This document shows, one piece after another, positions 33,399 to 41,658 of a stretch of 61,624 bases of DNA (position 1 is the stretch's first letter; the number at the start of each line of letters is the position of its first letter). The notes beneath the pieces were generated by a model. That model did not search any database and was not told the DNA's origin. It was given only the letters and a program-made list of their open reading frames with translations. The stretch spans positions 1 to 61,624 of the forward strand of contig NZ_JAQCNJ010000026.1 in assembly GCF_028275055.1 (NCBI RefSeq), given 5' to 3'. The stretch is from Haloplanus sp. Its GTDB lineage: Archaea > Halobacteriota > Halobacteria > Halobacteriales > Haloferacaceae. The translations under genes were made by a program, and so were the position numbers.

Positions 33399-33643
33399 AT
33401 CCGGCCGTGAGTTTCGTCCGACTCGCTAAACCGATTACGATACGCTCGTTCCCTTGGCGACCCCGGCGGTCGAACCTATATGTGACGTGAATCGACCGAC
33501 AGGAAAGGCTTGCGGGAGCAAAGACCCCGATCGGCAGGGACCCGAAGTATTAATTCCGCCGACTCCGAGAAACAACTGTTCGGTCCCAGCCGTCGGAACT
33601 CACAGCAACTTTTAAACCCCGCAATGACGAGTTAACAAGTGTC
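33399..33643. promoter_or_regulatory. Divergent region between purA and a winged-helix gene
   Basis: No protein gene. The purA TATA lies near 33425-33433 (minus). For the plus-strand regulator, CTTTTAAAC at 33609-33617 is the likely TATA box. Two further AT-rich elements, CCTATATG near 33475 and AAGTATTAATT near 33547, have no gene at the right distance and could drive a short untranslated RNA between 33500 and 33610. That RNA is only a possibility. Confidence 0.4.
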
Positions 33644-33949
33644 ATGATAGACAGGCTTGAGAAAGAAGTCGATATGCTGGAACGCCATCTTCAGGTGTTG
33701 CGGATGGTCATCGGGAACGAACCCATCGGTATCGTGAAGATGTCCAACGAAACCGGATACCCCCACCACAAGGTCAGGTACTCACTCCGCGTTCTCGAGG
33801 AGGAGAATCTCATCGAACCGTCGAGCCAAGGTGCGATCACCACCGACGACACCGCGGATTTCGTCGACGAACTCGACGAGAAGATGGACTCCATCGTTGA
33901 GAAACTCGATTCGATGAAAATCGAAGAGACCGCAGAGGTCCAGAGTTAG
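33644..33949 (+). CDS. Winged-helix DNA-binding protein
   Basis: A 101-residue regulator. Residues 1-25 form an amphipathic helix (IDRLEKEVDMLERHLQVLRM). The winged helix covers PIGIVKMSNETGYPHHKVRYS and LRVLEEENLIEPSSQGA. The C-terminus is a coiled coil (DFVDELDEKMDSIVEKLDSM) likely used for dimerisation. It is widespread in haloarchaea as a hypothetical regulator. A clear TATA box lies 27-33 bases upstream. Its stop TAG overlaps the convergent gene's TAA in TTAG. Confidence 0.8.
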   Translation: MIDRLEKEVDMLERHLQVLRMVIGNEPIGIVKMSNETGYPHHKVRYSLRVLEEENLIEPSSQGAITTDDTADFVDELDEKMDSIVEKLDSMKIEETAEVQS

Positions 33950-35952
33950 AGATCCGGAACCGTCAGGAAAAAGTCCTCGTCTCGCGCCTCGACCAGACAC
34001 AGGTGGAAGCCGTGTTTGCGTGAGAGTTTTACGTAGCTCCGTTGTGAACTACGGCTGAACAGCCCACCTCGCGTCGCGTCAACCGCAGCCTCCATCGCGT
34101 CGGCGTCGAAAAAACTCGTGGTCACGACAGTCGCCGCCGCGAGCGACTCGTTCGACTCGGCGACTGGGGTCGTCCGATCCAGCATCGACTCGATCGTCGA
34201 TACACGCGTCGGATCCCGGGAGTCCGAGAAGTCGGCGACGAACAACGGGGCGCCCATCTTGCCCCGACACACCACGTCGAAAGACATCGTCTCCTCGCCG
34301 GCGTCGGTGTCGGCGTCGACGTCGGCGCTCCCGCCGTCGACGGACACCTCGCCGTCGATATCGATCCGATCGATCCCCTCGATCGCCTCGAACAGTTTCG
34401 AAACGTCCGACTGGGCGTCGACCCGTCTGATCTCGTAGAGCAGTTCGGTCAGCAGCCACTCGGTGAACCGGTGTTCGGTCGTCCCACGGAGGAACGTCTC
34501 GAACGACCGGCCGTCGACCCGGACGTTCCCCGTCTCGAACTCGGTGTGGTAGTCGATCCGAAGGTTGGCGCGCAACTCCTCCTGTGGAACGCGGCCCGCC
34601 GCGGCGTGTTCGATCGTCGCGCTGGACTTGTCATCGTACCTGACGAATAGATTCGTTCTCGAAAGCGCCTCGGCGGGGGCGAGCGTCCGTTCCGTTCCGG
34701 TCGGGGTGTCGGCCGTCGCCTCCAGACGCTCGACCCGGTCGCGGAGTCGCTCGACCTCCGCCCGGTACTCGTCGCGGTCGGCTTTCGCTTCGGCGAGCGC
34801 GTCCCGGGCGTCGGCGAGTTCGCGGCGGAGGCGCTCGGCTTCGTCGGATGTGTCGGCAGGTGTCGACGCGTCCGCCGTTGCTACGTCCGACTCCGGCTCC
34901 GACTCCGGGTCGAGGTCCGGACTCTGTGTCGACTCGGTCCCCGTCCCCGTCCCCGTCCCGGCCTCGGAGACATCGGTCGACGGTGCTTCGGCCCCGTCCG
35001 GGGCCGGTCCCCCGACGGACGACTCGTCGTGGTCGGGTTTCGGCTCGGCCGACGCGTCGGCGGTGTCGGCCGCGTCGGTTTCCGTCGACAGCGGTGAGGA
35101 AGCCGTCTCACCCGTCGAGTTCTCCATCGCCGCTTGGAGGTCTACGTCCGGATCTTCGGGCTCCATCTCGTCGTCGGGGGCGTCGGCGGCATCGGCGGAC
35201 ATGCCGTCCCCGTCGTCGACAGCCGTGTCAGCACTCACCACGCCGGTGGCGCCGTCGTCACCGGTGGCGTTCGCCGGCGACCGGTCGGTCCGGCCGTCGG
35301 TGTTCGTCTCGGGCGTCGTCGTGCCGTCAATCGTGAGGTCCTCGTCGGTGTCGGTACCGGCGTTGACCGACGTCCCGGCCGCGCCCCCCGACCCCTCACC
35401 GGCCGGTTCGGGGCGGTCGGGCAGGTCGACGACCGTCACGTCCGCGTCGATAACGGCGTAGATACCCACCTCGTCGGCCGCGCGGTCGAACGCCTCGTCG
35501 CCGGTGAGCAGCCGAGGTTCATTGCCGACAAAGGCGACCGGGAGCGACCGTCCGCCGTAGTAGACGACGTAGTAATCCCCCGAAAGAACGTTCTCCGAGA
35601 GTTCGACGTAGCCGACGAAGTTACCGGCGGAGAGCGTCTCGTCGAGTTCGGACAACGGCGTCTCGTTCGAGTAGTACTGTCCGCGCGTCTCTCCCCCACC
35701 GGCCTGCATCGCATACAACAATGGCAACGAGATGTCGGGAGCCGTATGCGCGGTCAGCGAGGCATCCTCGAGATCGTCGATATCGCCGTCGAACACGCCA
35801 ACGACCCGTCCGTTGAGGAAAAACGCCCACACGGTCCCGTCGGTTACGGCCCCGGAGAACCCCGCATCGGCGAGATCGTAGAGCCCACTGACACCGTCCC
35901 CGACGGAACGGGTTCCCCACTCGGTCACCGTGTCGAGAATCTCGCCGTCCAT
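33946..35952 (-). CDS. Large haloarchaeal protein with disordered centre (DUF7527-like)
   Basis: A 668-residue protein in three parts. Residues 1-180 form a globular domain (VWAFFLNGRVVGVFDGDIDD, FVGYVELSENVLSGDYYVVY, PVAFVGNEPRLLTGDEAFD). Residues 185-375 are acidic and Ser/Thr/Asp-rich, certainly disordered. A coiled coil (about 376-415) leads to a C-terminal domain (LFVRYDDKSSATIEHAAAG, GKMGAPLFVADFSDSRDPTR, AATVVTTSFFDADAMEAAVD). No enzyme motif or membrane segment is seen. The family is haloarchaeal and uncharacterised. Two ordered domains joined by a long flexible arm suggest a bridging role. Confidence 0.75.
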   Translation of the reverse strand: MDGEILDTVTEWGTRSVGDGVSGLYDLADAGFSGAVTDGTVWAFFLNGRVVGVFDGDIDDLEDASLTAHTAPDISLPLLYAMQAGGGETRGQYYSNETPLSELDETLSAGNFVGYVELSENVLSGDYYVVYYGGRSLPVAFVGNEPRLLTGDEAFDRAADEVGIYAVIDADVTVVDLPDRPEPAGEGSGGAAGTSVNAGTDTDEDLTIDGTTTPETNTDGRTDRSPANATGDDGATGVVSADTAVDDGDGMSADAADAPDDEMEPEDPDVDLQAAMENSTGETASSPLSTETDAADTADASAEPKPDHDESSVGGPAPDGAEAPSTDVSEAGTGTGTGTESTQSPDLDPESEPESDVATADASTPADTSDEAERLRRELADARDALAEAKADRDEYRAEVERLRDRVERLEATADTPTGTERTLAPAEALSRTNLFVRYDDKSSATIEHAAAGRVPQEELRANLRIDYHTEFETGNVRVDGRSFETFLRGTTEHRFTEWLLTELLYEIRRVDAQSDVSKLFEAIEGIDRIDIDGEVSVDGGSADVDADTDAGEETMSFDVVCRGKMGAPLFVADFSDSRDPTRVSTIESMLDRTTPVAESNESLAAATVVTTSFFDADAMEAAVDATRGGLFSRSSQRSYVKLSRKHGFHLCLVEARDEDFFLTVPDL

Positions 35953-36012
35953 CGTGTAGGTATGGACGAACGTGATCCAAATACTTTCCGGCGAAGAGCC
36001 GCGCCGTCCGAC

Positions 36013-36240
36013 TTACTCCGTCTCGTCGGCGAATTTCACCGTCACCTGTCGGCGCTCCCCGTCGATGTATTTGTACCGTTCGTCGGGATCCTCGTTCTCG
36101 GCCCGCCGGTGTGAGCCATCACAGAAGGGGTGTGTCTCGCTCAGCCCACACAGACAGACGGCGATGTCGCCGTTTTCGTCGTCGATATCGGTAGGGGTGA
36201 TGATCTTCGGCCCGGTCGCGGTGTGGGTCACTTCCCGCAT
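36013..36240 (-). CDS. CDGSH iron-sulfur domain protein
   Basis: A 75-residue protein with the complete 2Fe-2S CDGSH motif: CLCGLSETHPFCDGSH, giving three Cys and one His ligand. MREVTHTATGPKIITP precedes it. Such small proteins carry a redox-labile cluster and are linked to iron or redox sensing. The ATG at 36240 lies about 27 bases after a TATA-like TCTAAAGC. It is next to a Cys-containing small protein on the same strand. Confidence 0.92.
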   Translation of the reverse strand: MREVTHTATGPKIITPTDIDDENGDIAVCLCGLSETHPFCDGSHRRAENEDPDERYKYIDGERRQVTVKFADETE

Positions 36241-36315
36241 GGCACACGGTCGGTGATCGAGCGCTTTAGAAGCTGTGGCGCGGGTCAACGACAGGTGGTC
36301 GACGACGACGCAGTC

Positions 36316-36543
36316 TCAGTGTTTGTGTGTAAACAGGAGCGGACTGTCGTCGTGGATCGTGACACAGAGATCGAGGGGCTCGATCTGTTCGAGGCTGGTC
36401 GCCTCGTTTTTGCACACGACGAGGTCGTCGAACGGATCCTCACAGACCGGGCACGCAACTGAGACGGTGTTCTGGTAGAGTTTGATCTCGTCGTTCTCCT
36501 CTCGGGGCGTGAGCGACGACACGAGCTGTTCGAAACCATCCAT
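36316..36543 (-). CDS. Small Cys-containing protein (DUF7385-like)
   Basis: A 75-residue protein: MDGFEQLVSSLTPREENDEI, then VSVACPVCEDPFDDLVVCKN, ending LLFTHKH. Cys31, Cys34 and Cys45 with the final His residues could bind zinc. As far as I recall, haloarchaeal homologues are labelled flagella cluster protein, but nothing archaellum-related lies nearby. A TATA-like ATTTATG is about 27 bases upstream. Function unknown. Confidence 0.75.
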   Translation of the reverse strand: MDGFEQLVSSLTPREENDEIKLYQNTVSVACPVCEDPFDDLVVCKNEATSLEQIEPLDLCVTIHDDSPLLFTHKH

Positions 36544-36596
36544 GTTTATATCTGTCGCGTGAACCTACATAAATCTACGGCGGCCACGGACGGCGG

Positions 36597-37451
36597 TTAC
36601 GCGCCGACAGACGCGCCGAGATAAAGAATGACGACGAGGAAGATCCACACCACGTCGACGAAGTGCCAGTACATCGAGACGGTGCTGACAGAAACGTGCC
36701 GGTCGGCGGAGTACTGGCCTGCGAGCGCTCTAACCGTAACGATAGCGAGGAGTGCGCCGCCCAGCGAGACGTGGAGTCCGTGCAGGCCGGTCAGTCCGAA
36801 AAACGCCGAGCCGAAAAAGCCGGAGGCAAAGGTGAACTCCGAGTGGACGATGAACTCGTAGTACTCATAGATCTGTCCACCGATAAACACGACACCGAGC
36901 AGAACCGTCACCAACAACCCGATGACGAACTTGCGGCGATCGTTGTTTCGGATGGCGACGTGGGCCCAGTGGAGCGTGAGACTCGACGCGATCAGGATGG
37001 CCGTGTTGATGATGACAAGCGACCCCGTCAGGTGGGGGAGTTCACCCGGCGGCCACGTGCCCGCCCGGATGAAAAAGTAGTACGTGAACACCGCTCCGAA
37101 CGTCGCCATTTCCGAGCCGAGAAACGCGATCATGCCCCAACGGAGCGCTGACGCGCTCTTCTCGTCACCGCCGCTCGACCAGAACTCGGAGACGAAGGCG
37201 TGGTAGAGCCAGCCGTACAACCCGAACAGAAAGCCCCCGACACTCGCGGCCGTGAGCAGCGGCGCGTACATCGGGTCGATCGTCGAATCGGAACCGCCCG
37301 CAACGATGAAGAGGGCGGCACCGAGGTAGATGCCGCCGGCGCTCAACGCGGTGATGAAAGGCCACCAGCTCGCCTCGCCGAACCCCCTCGGCCAGTCTTC
37401 CACCGCCGGGAGGTGGTGTTCGTGGTCGTCCCCGCCGTGATCGGTGCTCAT
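36597..37451 (-). CDS. Heme-copper oxidase subunit III
   Basis: A 284-residue membrane protein of the CoxC/COX3 family with seven helices. Family text includes WPFITALSAGGIYLGAALF, LRWGMIAFLGSEMATFGAVF, LHWAHVAIRNNDRR, and the C-terminal GLTGLHGLHVSLGG and VSMYWHFVDVVWIFLVVILY. A His/Asp-rich N-terminus (DHGGDDHEHH) precedes the first helix. It belongs to a terminal oxidase whose subunits I and II are not in the window, so the gene is detached from the usual cluster. A TATA-like TTTTTAATAG sits 27 bases upstream. Confidence 0.9.
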   Translation of the reverse strand: MSTDHGGDDHEHHLPAVEDWPRGFGEASWWPFITALSAGGIYLGAALFIVAGGSDSTIDPMYAPLLTAASVGGFLFGLYGWLYHAFVSEFWSSGGDEKSASALRWGMIAFLGSEMATFGAVFTYYFFIRAGTWPPGELPHLTGSLVIINTAILIASSLTLHWAHVAIRNNDRRKFVIGLLVTVLLGVVFIGGQIYEYYEFIVHSEFTFASGFFGSAFFGLTGLHGLHVSLGGALLAIVTVRALAGQYSADRHVSVSTVSMYWHFVDVVWIFLVVILYLGASVGA

Positions 37452-37549
37452 ATACCCCTGTTGAGATTCGACTATTAAAAATCCTCCCAACGCCGGCGGC
37501 CCGGTCGGTTCCGGAAGCTACACCACGACGACGGTCAAACTCCCGCTTG

Positions 37550-38959
37550 ATGCTACCGCGTCGACGCCGAGGCCATGGTCGAAGACGTGTCGTACGCGGC
37601 GTCGGGATCGGTGTCGGCGTTATCCTCCTGCTATCCTGTGTCGGCGTCGCAGCCGCCCACAGCGGCGGTCTCCGGGGTACCGGGCGGAACCCGATCAGCG
37701 TCCCGACGTGGCTCTTCTTGCTCACCGGAGGCGGCGTCGTCGGTGTCTCCTTTTTGCTTGCGAGCTTTGTCACCGATCGGCGACTGGTCGCCGCCGTCCA
37801 CGACTGGGGGCGCCCCCTGCCGACACCCGGACGGATCGTCCGAGCCGTCGCGGGCGTCGGCGCTGTTGTTCTGCTCGGTGTCACGGTCGCGGTGGGCTAC
37901 GTCGGGCCGTCGACCGGCGTCCGCAACCTCGCGGTCCTGATCGTCTGGGTCGGCTGGTGGGGCGGATTCGTCGCCTCCACCTATCTGCTTGGGAACTCGT
38001 GGCCGACGCTCAATCCGTTTCGTGTTCTCGCCGAGCGTGTCCCGTCGCTCAACCGCCCCTACCCCGAACGGCTCGGGTCGTGGCCGAGCGTCGTCGGCCT
38101 TCTCGTTCTCGTGTGGGTCGAGGTTGCGACGCCGTTGGCGGACGATCCGCGACTGCTTGCGACCGTTCTCGTGGCGTACGCCGTCGTAACCGTCGGTGGG
38201 AGCGCCGTCGTCGGCACGAACCGGTGGTTCGGGAGCGTCGATCCCCTCGCTCGTGCCTTCCGGTTCTACGGGTGGCTCGCGCCGGTTGGCGTCGAAAACG
38301 GCCGTCTCCGTGTGCGCCTTCCCGGCGGCGCGCTCCCGGACACCGTTCTCGACGGCCGCGACGACGTGGCCTTCGTTGTCACCTTGCTGTTTGTCACCAC
38401 GTACGATGGGTTCGTCGCGACCGGCCCGTGGGCGGCTGGCGTGCGCGCGACCGTCGACGCCGGCGTTCCGGCACTCGGTGTCTACGTCGGCGCGTACCTC
38501 GGGGGGGCAGCCCTGTTCTATCTGGCGTACCGCGCGGCGGCGCGACTCGGCCGGCGGCGGGCCGAAACGTATCTCTCGGCGACGTATCTCGCCTGCCGGT
38601 TCGCCCCCTCCTTGCTCCCCATCGCCGCCGGCTACCACCTCGCACACAACATCGGGTCGGTGCTGGTGCTTGGGCCGACGTTGTCGGCCGTCGCCGCCGC
38701 CCCCCTCTCCCCGCCGGCGTCGCCGCCGCAGTTGGCCGCCCTTCCGGCGTGGTTTGGGGGCGTCGAACTCGCCTTCGTTTTGCTCGGTCACCTCCTCGCC
38801 GTCTGGGTCGCCCACGCCACCGCGTACGACCTGTTTCCCTCGCGTCTGCAGGCCGTCCGGAGCCAGTACGGCGTGACCGCCGTGATGGTCGGATACACCA
38901 TGCTCAGTCTCTGGATCGTCGCGGAACCGTACGTCGCTCCCCCATTCATCGCCTCCTGA
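37550..38959 (+). CDS. Polytopic membrane protein, about 12 helices
   Basis: A 469-residue hydrophobic protein. It opens with a basic segment and a helix ending CVGVAAAHSGG, possibly a signal anchor. Later segments include PTWLFLLTGGGVVGVSFLLA, LAVLIVWVGWWGGFVASTYL and NSWPTLNPFR, and LPIAAGYHLAHNIGSVLVLG with a His pair. Its place beside oxidase subunit III suggests a link with respiration, but the genes are divergent. I know similar proteins only as hypothetical membrane proteins. Confidence 0.7.
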   Translation: MLPRRRRGHGRRRVVRGVGIGVGVILLLSCVGVAAAHSGGLRGTGRNPISVPTWLFLLTGGGVVGVSFLLASFVTDRRLVAAVHDWGRPLPTPGRIVRAVAGVGAVVLLGVTVAVGYVGPSTGVRNLAVLIVWVGWWGGFVASTYLLGNSWPTLNPFRVLAERVPSLNRPYPERLGSWPSVVGLLVLVWVEVATPLADDPRLLATVLVAYAVVTVGGSAVVGTNRWFGSVDPLARAFRFYGWLAPVGVENGRLRVRLPGGALPDTVLDGRDDVAFVVTLLFVTTYDGFVATGPWAAGVRATVDAGVPALGVYVGAYLGGAALFYLAYRAAARLGRRRAETYLSATYLACRFAPSLLPIAAGYHLAHNIGSVLVLGPTLSAVAAAPLSPPASPPQLAALPAWFGGVELAFVLLGHLLAVWVAHATAYDLFPSRLQAVRSQYGVTAVMVGYTMLSLWIVAEPYVAPPFIAS

Positions 38960-38961
38960 CC

Positions 38962-39225
38962 ATGTTCACCAACGACACGCACGTCCCGCCCGACACGTCC
39001 GAACACGTCTGTGAGCGATGCGGACAGCCGTTCGCCGACGAGGAGTATCTGGCCCTCCACCGAGGACTCGACCATGCGGCGGACCTGTCGGCGGCCGAAC
39101 GGGACGCGTTTGAGTCCGCCCGCGAGTCGGAAGTGGCCGACCTCAAGCGGTTCAGACTGCTCGCACTGGCGGCGCTCGTGGCGCTGTACTTCGGGTTCCT
39201 GATGACCTACGCCGTGGTCACTTAG
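38962..39225 (+). CDS. Small zinc-finger protein with one membrane helix
   Basis: An 87-residue protein. A C2H2 finger occupies residues 17-38 (CERCGQPFADEEYLALHRG, then LDH; spacing C-x2-C-x12-H-x4-H). A charged linker leads to a single C-terminal helix (LLALAALVALYFGFLMTYAV). It begins 2 bases after the polytopic protein and is probably co-translated with it. The stop overlaps the convergent squalene synthase stop by TTAG. The finger likely faces the cytoplasm. Confidence 0.8.
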   Translation: MFTNDTHVPPDTSEHVCERCGQPFADEEYLALHRGLDHAADLSAAERDAFESARESEVADLKRFRLLALAALVALYFGFLMTYAVVT

Positions 39226-40298
39226 TCGGCCTGTCCGCTCGCTCGGTGGAACGGTTGGCCGGCGATATCCTCGCGGAGGTCGGCGAGTGGCGCACGAGAA
39301 CCGGTCCCGGTCATCTCGGCGACGACGGCAAACACCTCCTGACGCGAAACCTTCACGCCGGTCTCCGAGAGGGCGTCCTCCGGGCGTGCGAGGAGTTCGC
39401 GAAGCGTCCCGACCGCAAGCAGGAACGGGATCGCCCACGCGGCGACGGTGTTGCCGTCGGTTGTAGGGACGGTTTCCAGATACGTCTGGGCGTCGTCGAG
39501 AAAGGATCGGGCGTGGCGGGCGGTCCGGCGGACGACCGCCGCCGCGCCGGATTTGTGTGCCGAGTCGACGACCGCCTCCTGTGGGACACCCTCGGACGCC
39601 AACCACTCGGCCGGCAGGTAGACGTTGTCTTCCTCGGTGAAGTCGTCGTACACGTCCTTGGCGACGTTGACCAACTGGAGAAGGAGGCCGAACTCCTCGG
39701 CGGTGTCGTAGAGACGGGCGCGGCGGCCTTGGCTGAGGTCACCACGCGCGAGGAGGTTGGTGACGAGGGTGCCGACGGTGCCGGCGGCGTAGTAGCAGTA
39801 CTCCTCCAGTTCCTCACGGGACTGGATACGGAGGCCGCCCTCGTCGGCGTAGCGCTCGACGAACATCGCCATCCCTTGAACGAGTTCGCGGGCGGGTGGC
39901 GTGACCGCCTCACGGACGTCGTCCGGGAGCGCCCGAAAGGTTCGGACGATCCGCGGCGTACTGGCGACGACCTCCCAGTCGTCGGTCCGGTCGTCGGGTG
40001 CCGGGAGCCACTCGTCGACCGACGCCCGGAAGGCGTCGGGATCGGTGTCATCGTCGGGGTCAAGAGCCGCGTCGTACTCGCGGAGGAGTCGTGCCTGCGT
40101 CGCCGGCGGGATGTGGTCTGCGTCCTCGACGGTGTCGGGGACACGACAAAGTAGGTAGCCGATACAGATGTACGACGCCATCGGTTCGTCGAGTACGTCG
40201 ACGGTCAACGCAAACGTTCGAGAGACACCCTGCACCGCCTCGTGACACCAGTCGAGGTCGGCCCGGTTCCCGGGCGGTCTTGCTGCGTGTCGAGACAT
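39222..40298 (-). CDS. Squalene/phytoene synthase family enzyme
   Basis: A 358-residue head-to-head prenyl transferase. The two Asp-rich motifs are CRVPDTVEDADHIP near residue 55 and VNVAKDVYDDFTEED near residue 225. SRTFALTVDVLDEPM and YYAAGTVGTLVTNLL are also typical. DTVED and the YLLCRVPDTVED context favour squalene synthase (two farnesyl diphosphates to squalene) over phytoene synthase, but this cannot be settled by eye. Squalene is abundant in haloarchaeal membranes. A TATA-like CTTTTTAACC lies 35-40 bases upstream. Confidence 0.85.
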   Translation of the reverse strand: MSRHAARPPGNRADLDWCHEAVQGVSRTFALTVDVLDEPMASYICIGYLLCRVPDTVEDADHIPPATQARLLREYDAALDPDDDTDPDAFRASVDEWLPAPDDRTDDWEVVASTPRIVRTFRALPDDVREAVTPPARELVQGMAMFVERYADEGGLRIQSREELEEYCYYAAGTVGTLVTNLLARGDLSQGRRARLYDTAEEFGLLLQLVNVAKDVYDDFTEEDNVYLPAEWLASEGVPQEAVVDSAHKSGAAAVVRRTARHARSFLDDAQTYLETVPTTDGNTVAAWAIPFLLAVGTLRELLARPEDALSETGVKVSRQEVFAVVAEMTGTGSRAPLADLREDIAGQPFHRASGQAD

Positions 40299-40395
40299 TC
40301 GGAGCGCCTTTGCGTAACGACCCTAGGGTTAAAAAGTCTCGTAGGTCCACGGTCGGAGCCACAACTCGTATCATCGGCCCGTCCGTGGGCCCGGT

Positions 40396-41652
40396 ATGCT
40401 CTCTTGGCTTCGCTCACATCTCTCGGTCCGCCGACTGCTCGTCATCGGCGTACTCCTCCTCGCCGTCGTCGCCGTTCTCGTATTCAGTCAGCCGTCGGTC
40501 GACGGCGTCGACAACCGGTTCGGGGCGGTCAACGAAACGACGACCGTGGTCGAAAGCGACCTCGGGGTCTCGAACCCGAACCCGATCGGGGCGACGCTCG
40601 GCGGCCTGACCGTCGACTACGCCATCGAGATGAACGGCATCCGGATGGCGACCGGCGTCAAGGAGGGAATCTCGATCCCCCGCGGCGAGTCGACGATACC
40701 GATGACGACGGCCCTCGAAAACGAGCGCATCCCCCCGTGGTGGGTGAGCCACATCCGCAACGGCGAGCGGACGGAACTGGCGGTCAACGCCGACGTTCAC
40801 TCCTCGCTGCTCGGGGCCTCCTTCGGCGCGCCGAAGGTGACCCGAACCATCGAAACCGACATCATCTCCGCGTTCAACTCCACCGAGCGCCGGCCGGTCG
40901 GCGAGGAGGGACCGAGCGGCGAACCGGTCCTCTACATCGAGGAGATGAGCGCTCAGTGGGGCGCGGTCGGCGAGTCGGCGACCCGGATCGAGATGCGGTT
41001 TGTCGTCTCAAACCCGAACCCCTACCCCGTTCCCGTCTCCGAACTCAGCTACGAGGTGACGATGAACGGCGTCGAGATGGGCTCCGGCGCGACCGAGGGC
41101 CACGGCGTGATCCCGCCGGGCGAGGCGCGAACGATCCGTGCCACCACGACCCTGAACAACGAGAACATCGACGAGTGGTGGGTGACCCACCTGAACAACG
41201 ACCAGGTGACCGAACTCCGGATCGACTTCGCCGCGCGGGTCGAACTCCCGACTGGGACAGTCGAGATACCGATAGATCCCCTGACCTACACGGAGACAAT
41301 CGAGACGGACATCTTCGGCAACAAGGAGGGGTCGAGCGGGGCGGACGAGGAGGACGAGACGCCGACCCCGACACCCGCCGACGGGGGTGACGGAACGCCA
41401 ACGCCCGCCGACGACGGGACGGCGACGCCGACGCCCACGCCGACCCCTACGTCGACGCCGACCGCCACATCCACCGACGACGGCGGTCTCTTGGACGGCG
41501 GGGACGGGTCGACGGCGACGGCCACGGAGACTGCGACGGCGACCCCCACCCCTACGTCCACACCTACGTCGACGCCGACGGCCGTCCCCACCGACGACGG
41601 CGGCCTCCTCGACGTGAGCGCGCCGGATGACGTGACGGCACCGGTTCGGTAG
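40396..41652 (+). CDS. Membrane-anchored protein with two LEA14/WHy-type domains
   Basis: A 418-residue protein. A basic N-terminus and one helix (LLVIGVLLLAVVAVLVFS) anchor it outside the cell. Two similar domains follow at about 40-150 and 175-305; each has the NPNP turn (GVSNPNPIGATLGG, VVSNPNPYPVPVSELS), an EMNGIRMATG / TMNGVEMGSG strand and a WWVSH / WWVTH site, so they arose by internal duplication. This is the water-stress and hypersensitive-response fold. The last 100 residues are Thr-Pro repeats (TPTPTSTPTAT), probably a glycosylated stalk or wall spacer. Binding partner unknown. Confidence 0.85.
   Translation: MLSWLRSHLSVRRLLVIGVLLLAVVAVLVFSQPSVDGVDNRFGAVNETTTVVESDLGVSNPNPIGATLGGLTVDYAIEMNGIRMATGVKEGISIPRGESTIPMTTALENERIPPWWVSHIRNGERTELAVNADVHSSLLGASFGAPKVTRTIETDIISAFNSTERRPVGEEGPSGEPVLYIEEMSAQWGAVGESATRIEMRFVVSNPNPYPVPVSELSYEVTMNGVEMGSGATEGHGVIPPGEARTIRATTTLNNENIDEWWVTHLNNDQVTELRIDFAARVELPTGTVEIPIDPLTYTETIETDIFGNKEGSSGADEEDETPTPTPADGGDGTPTPADDGTATPTPTPTPTSTPTATSTDDGGLLDGGDGSTATATETATATPTPTSTPTSTPTAVPTDDGGLLDVSAPDDVTAPVR
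41380..41610 (+). repeat. Low-complexity Thr/Pro-coding repeats
   Basis: Imperfect ACG-CCG-ACC type units encode runs such as TPTPTPTPTSTPT, twice interrupted by the duplicated phrase DDGGLLD. The second block copies the first, showing local duplication. Such tracts are typical of exported haloarchaeal proteins. Confidence 0.85.
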
Positions 41653-41658
41653 GCGGCG

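Noticed and set aside
41380-41610. Regular repeats that might be a CRISPR array
   Set aside because: They are in-frame Thr/Pro codons inside a gene, with no spacer-like unique segments between constant repeats. No other candidate array was seen in the window.
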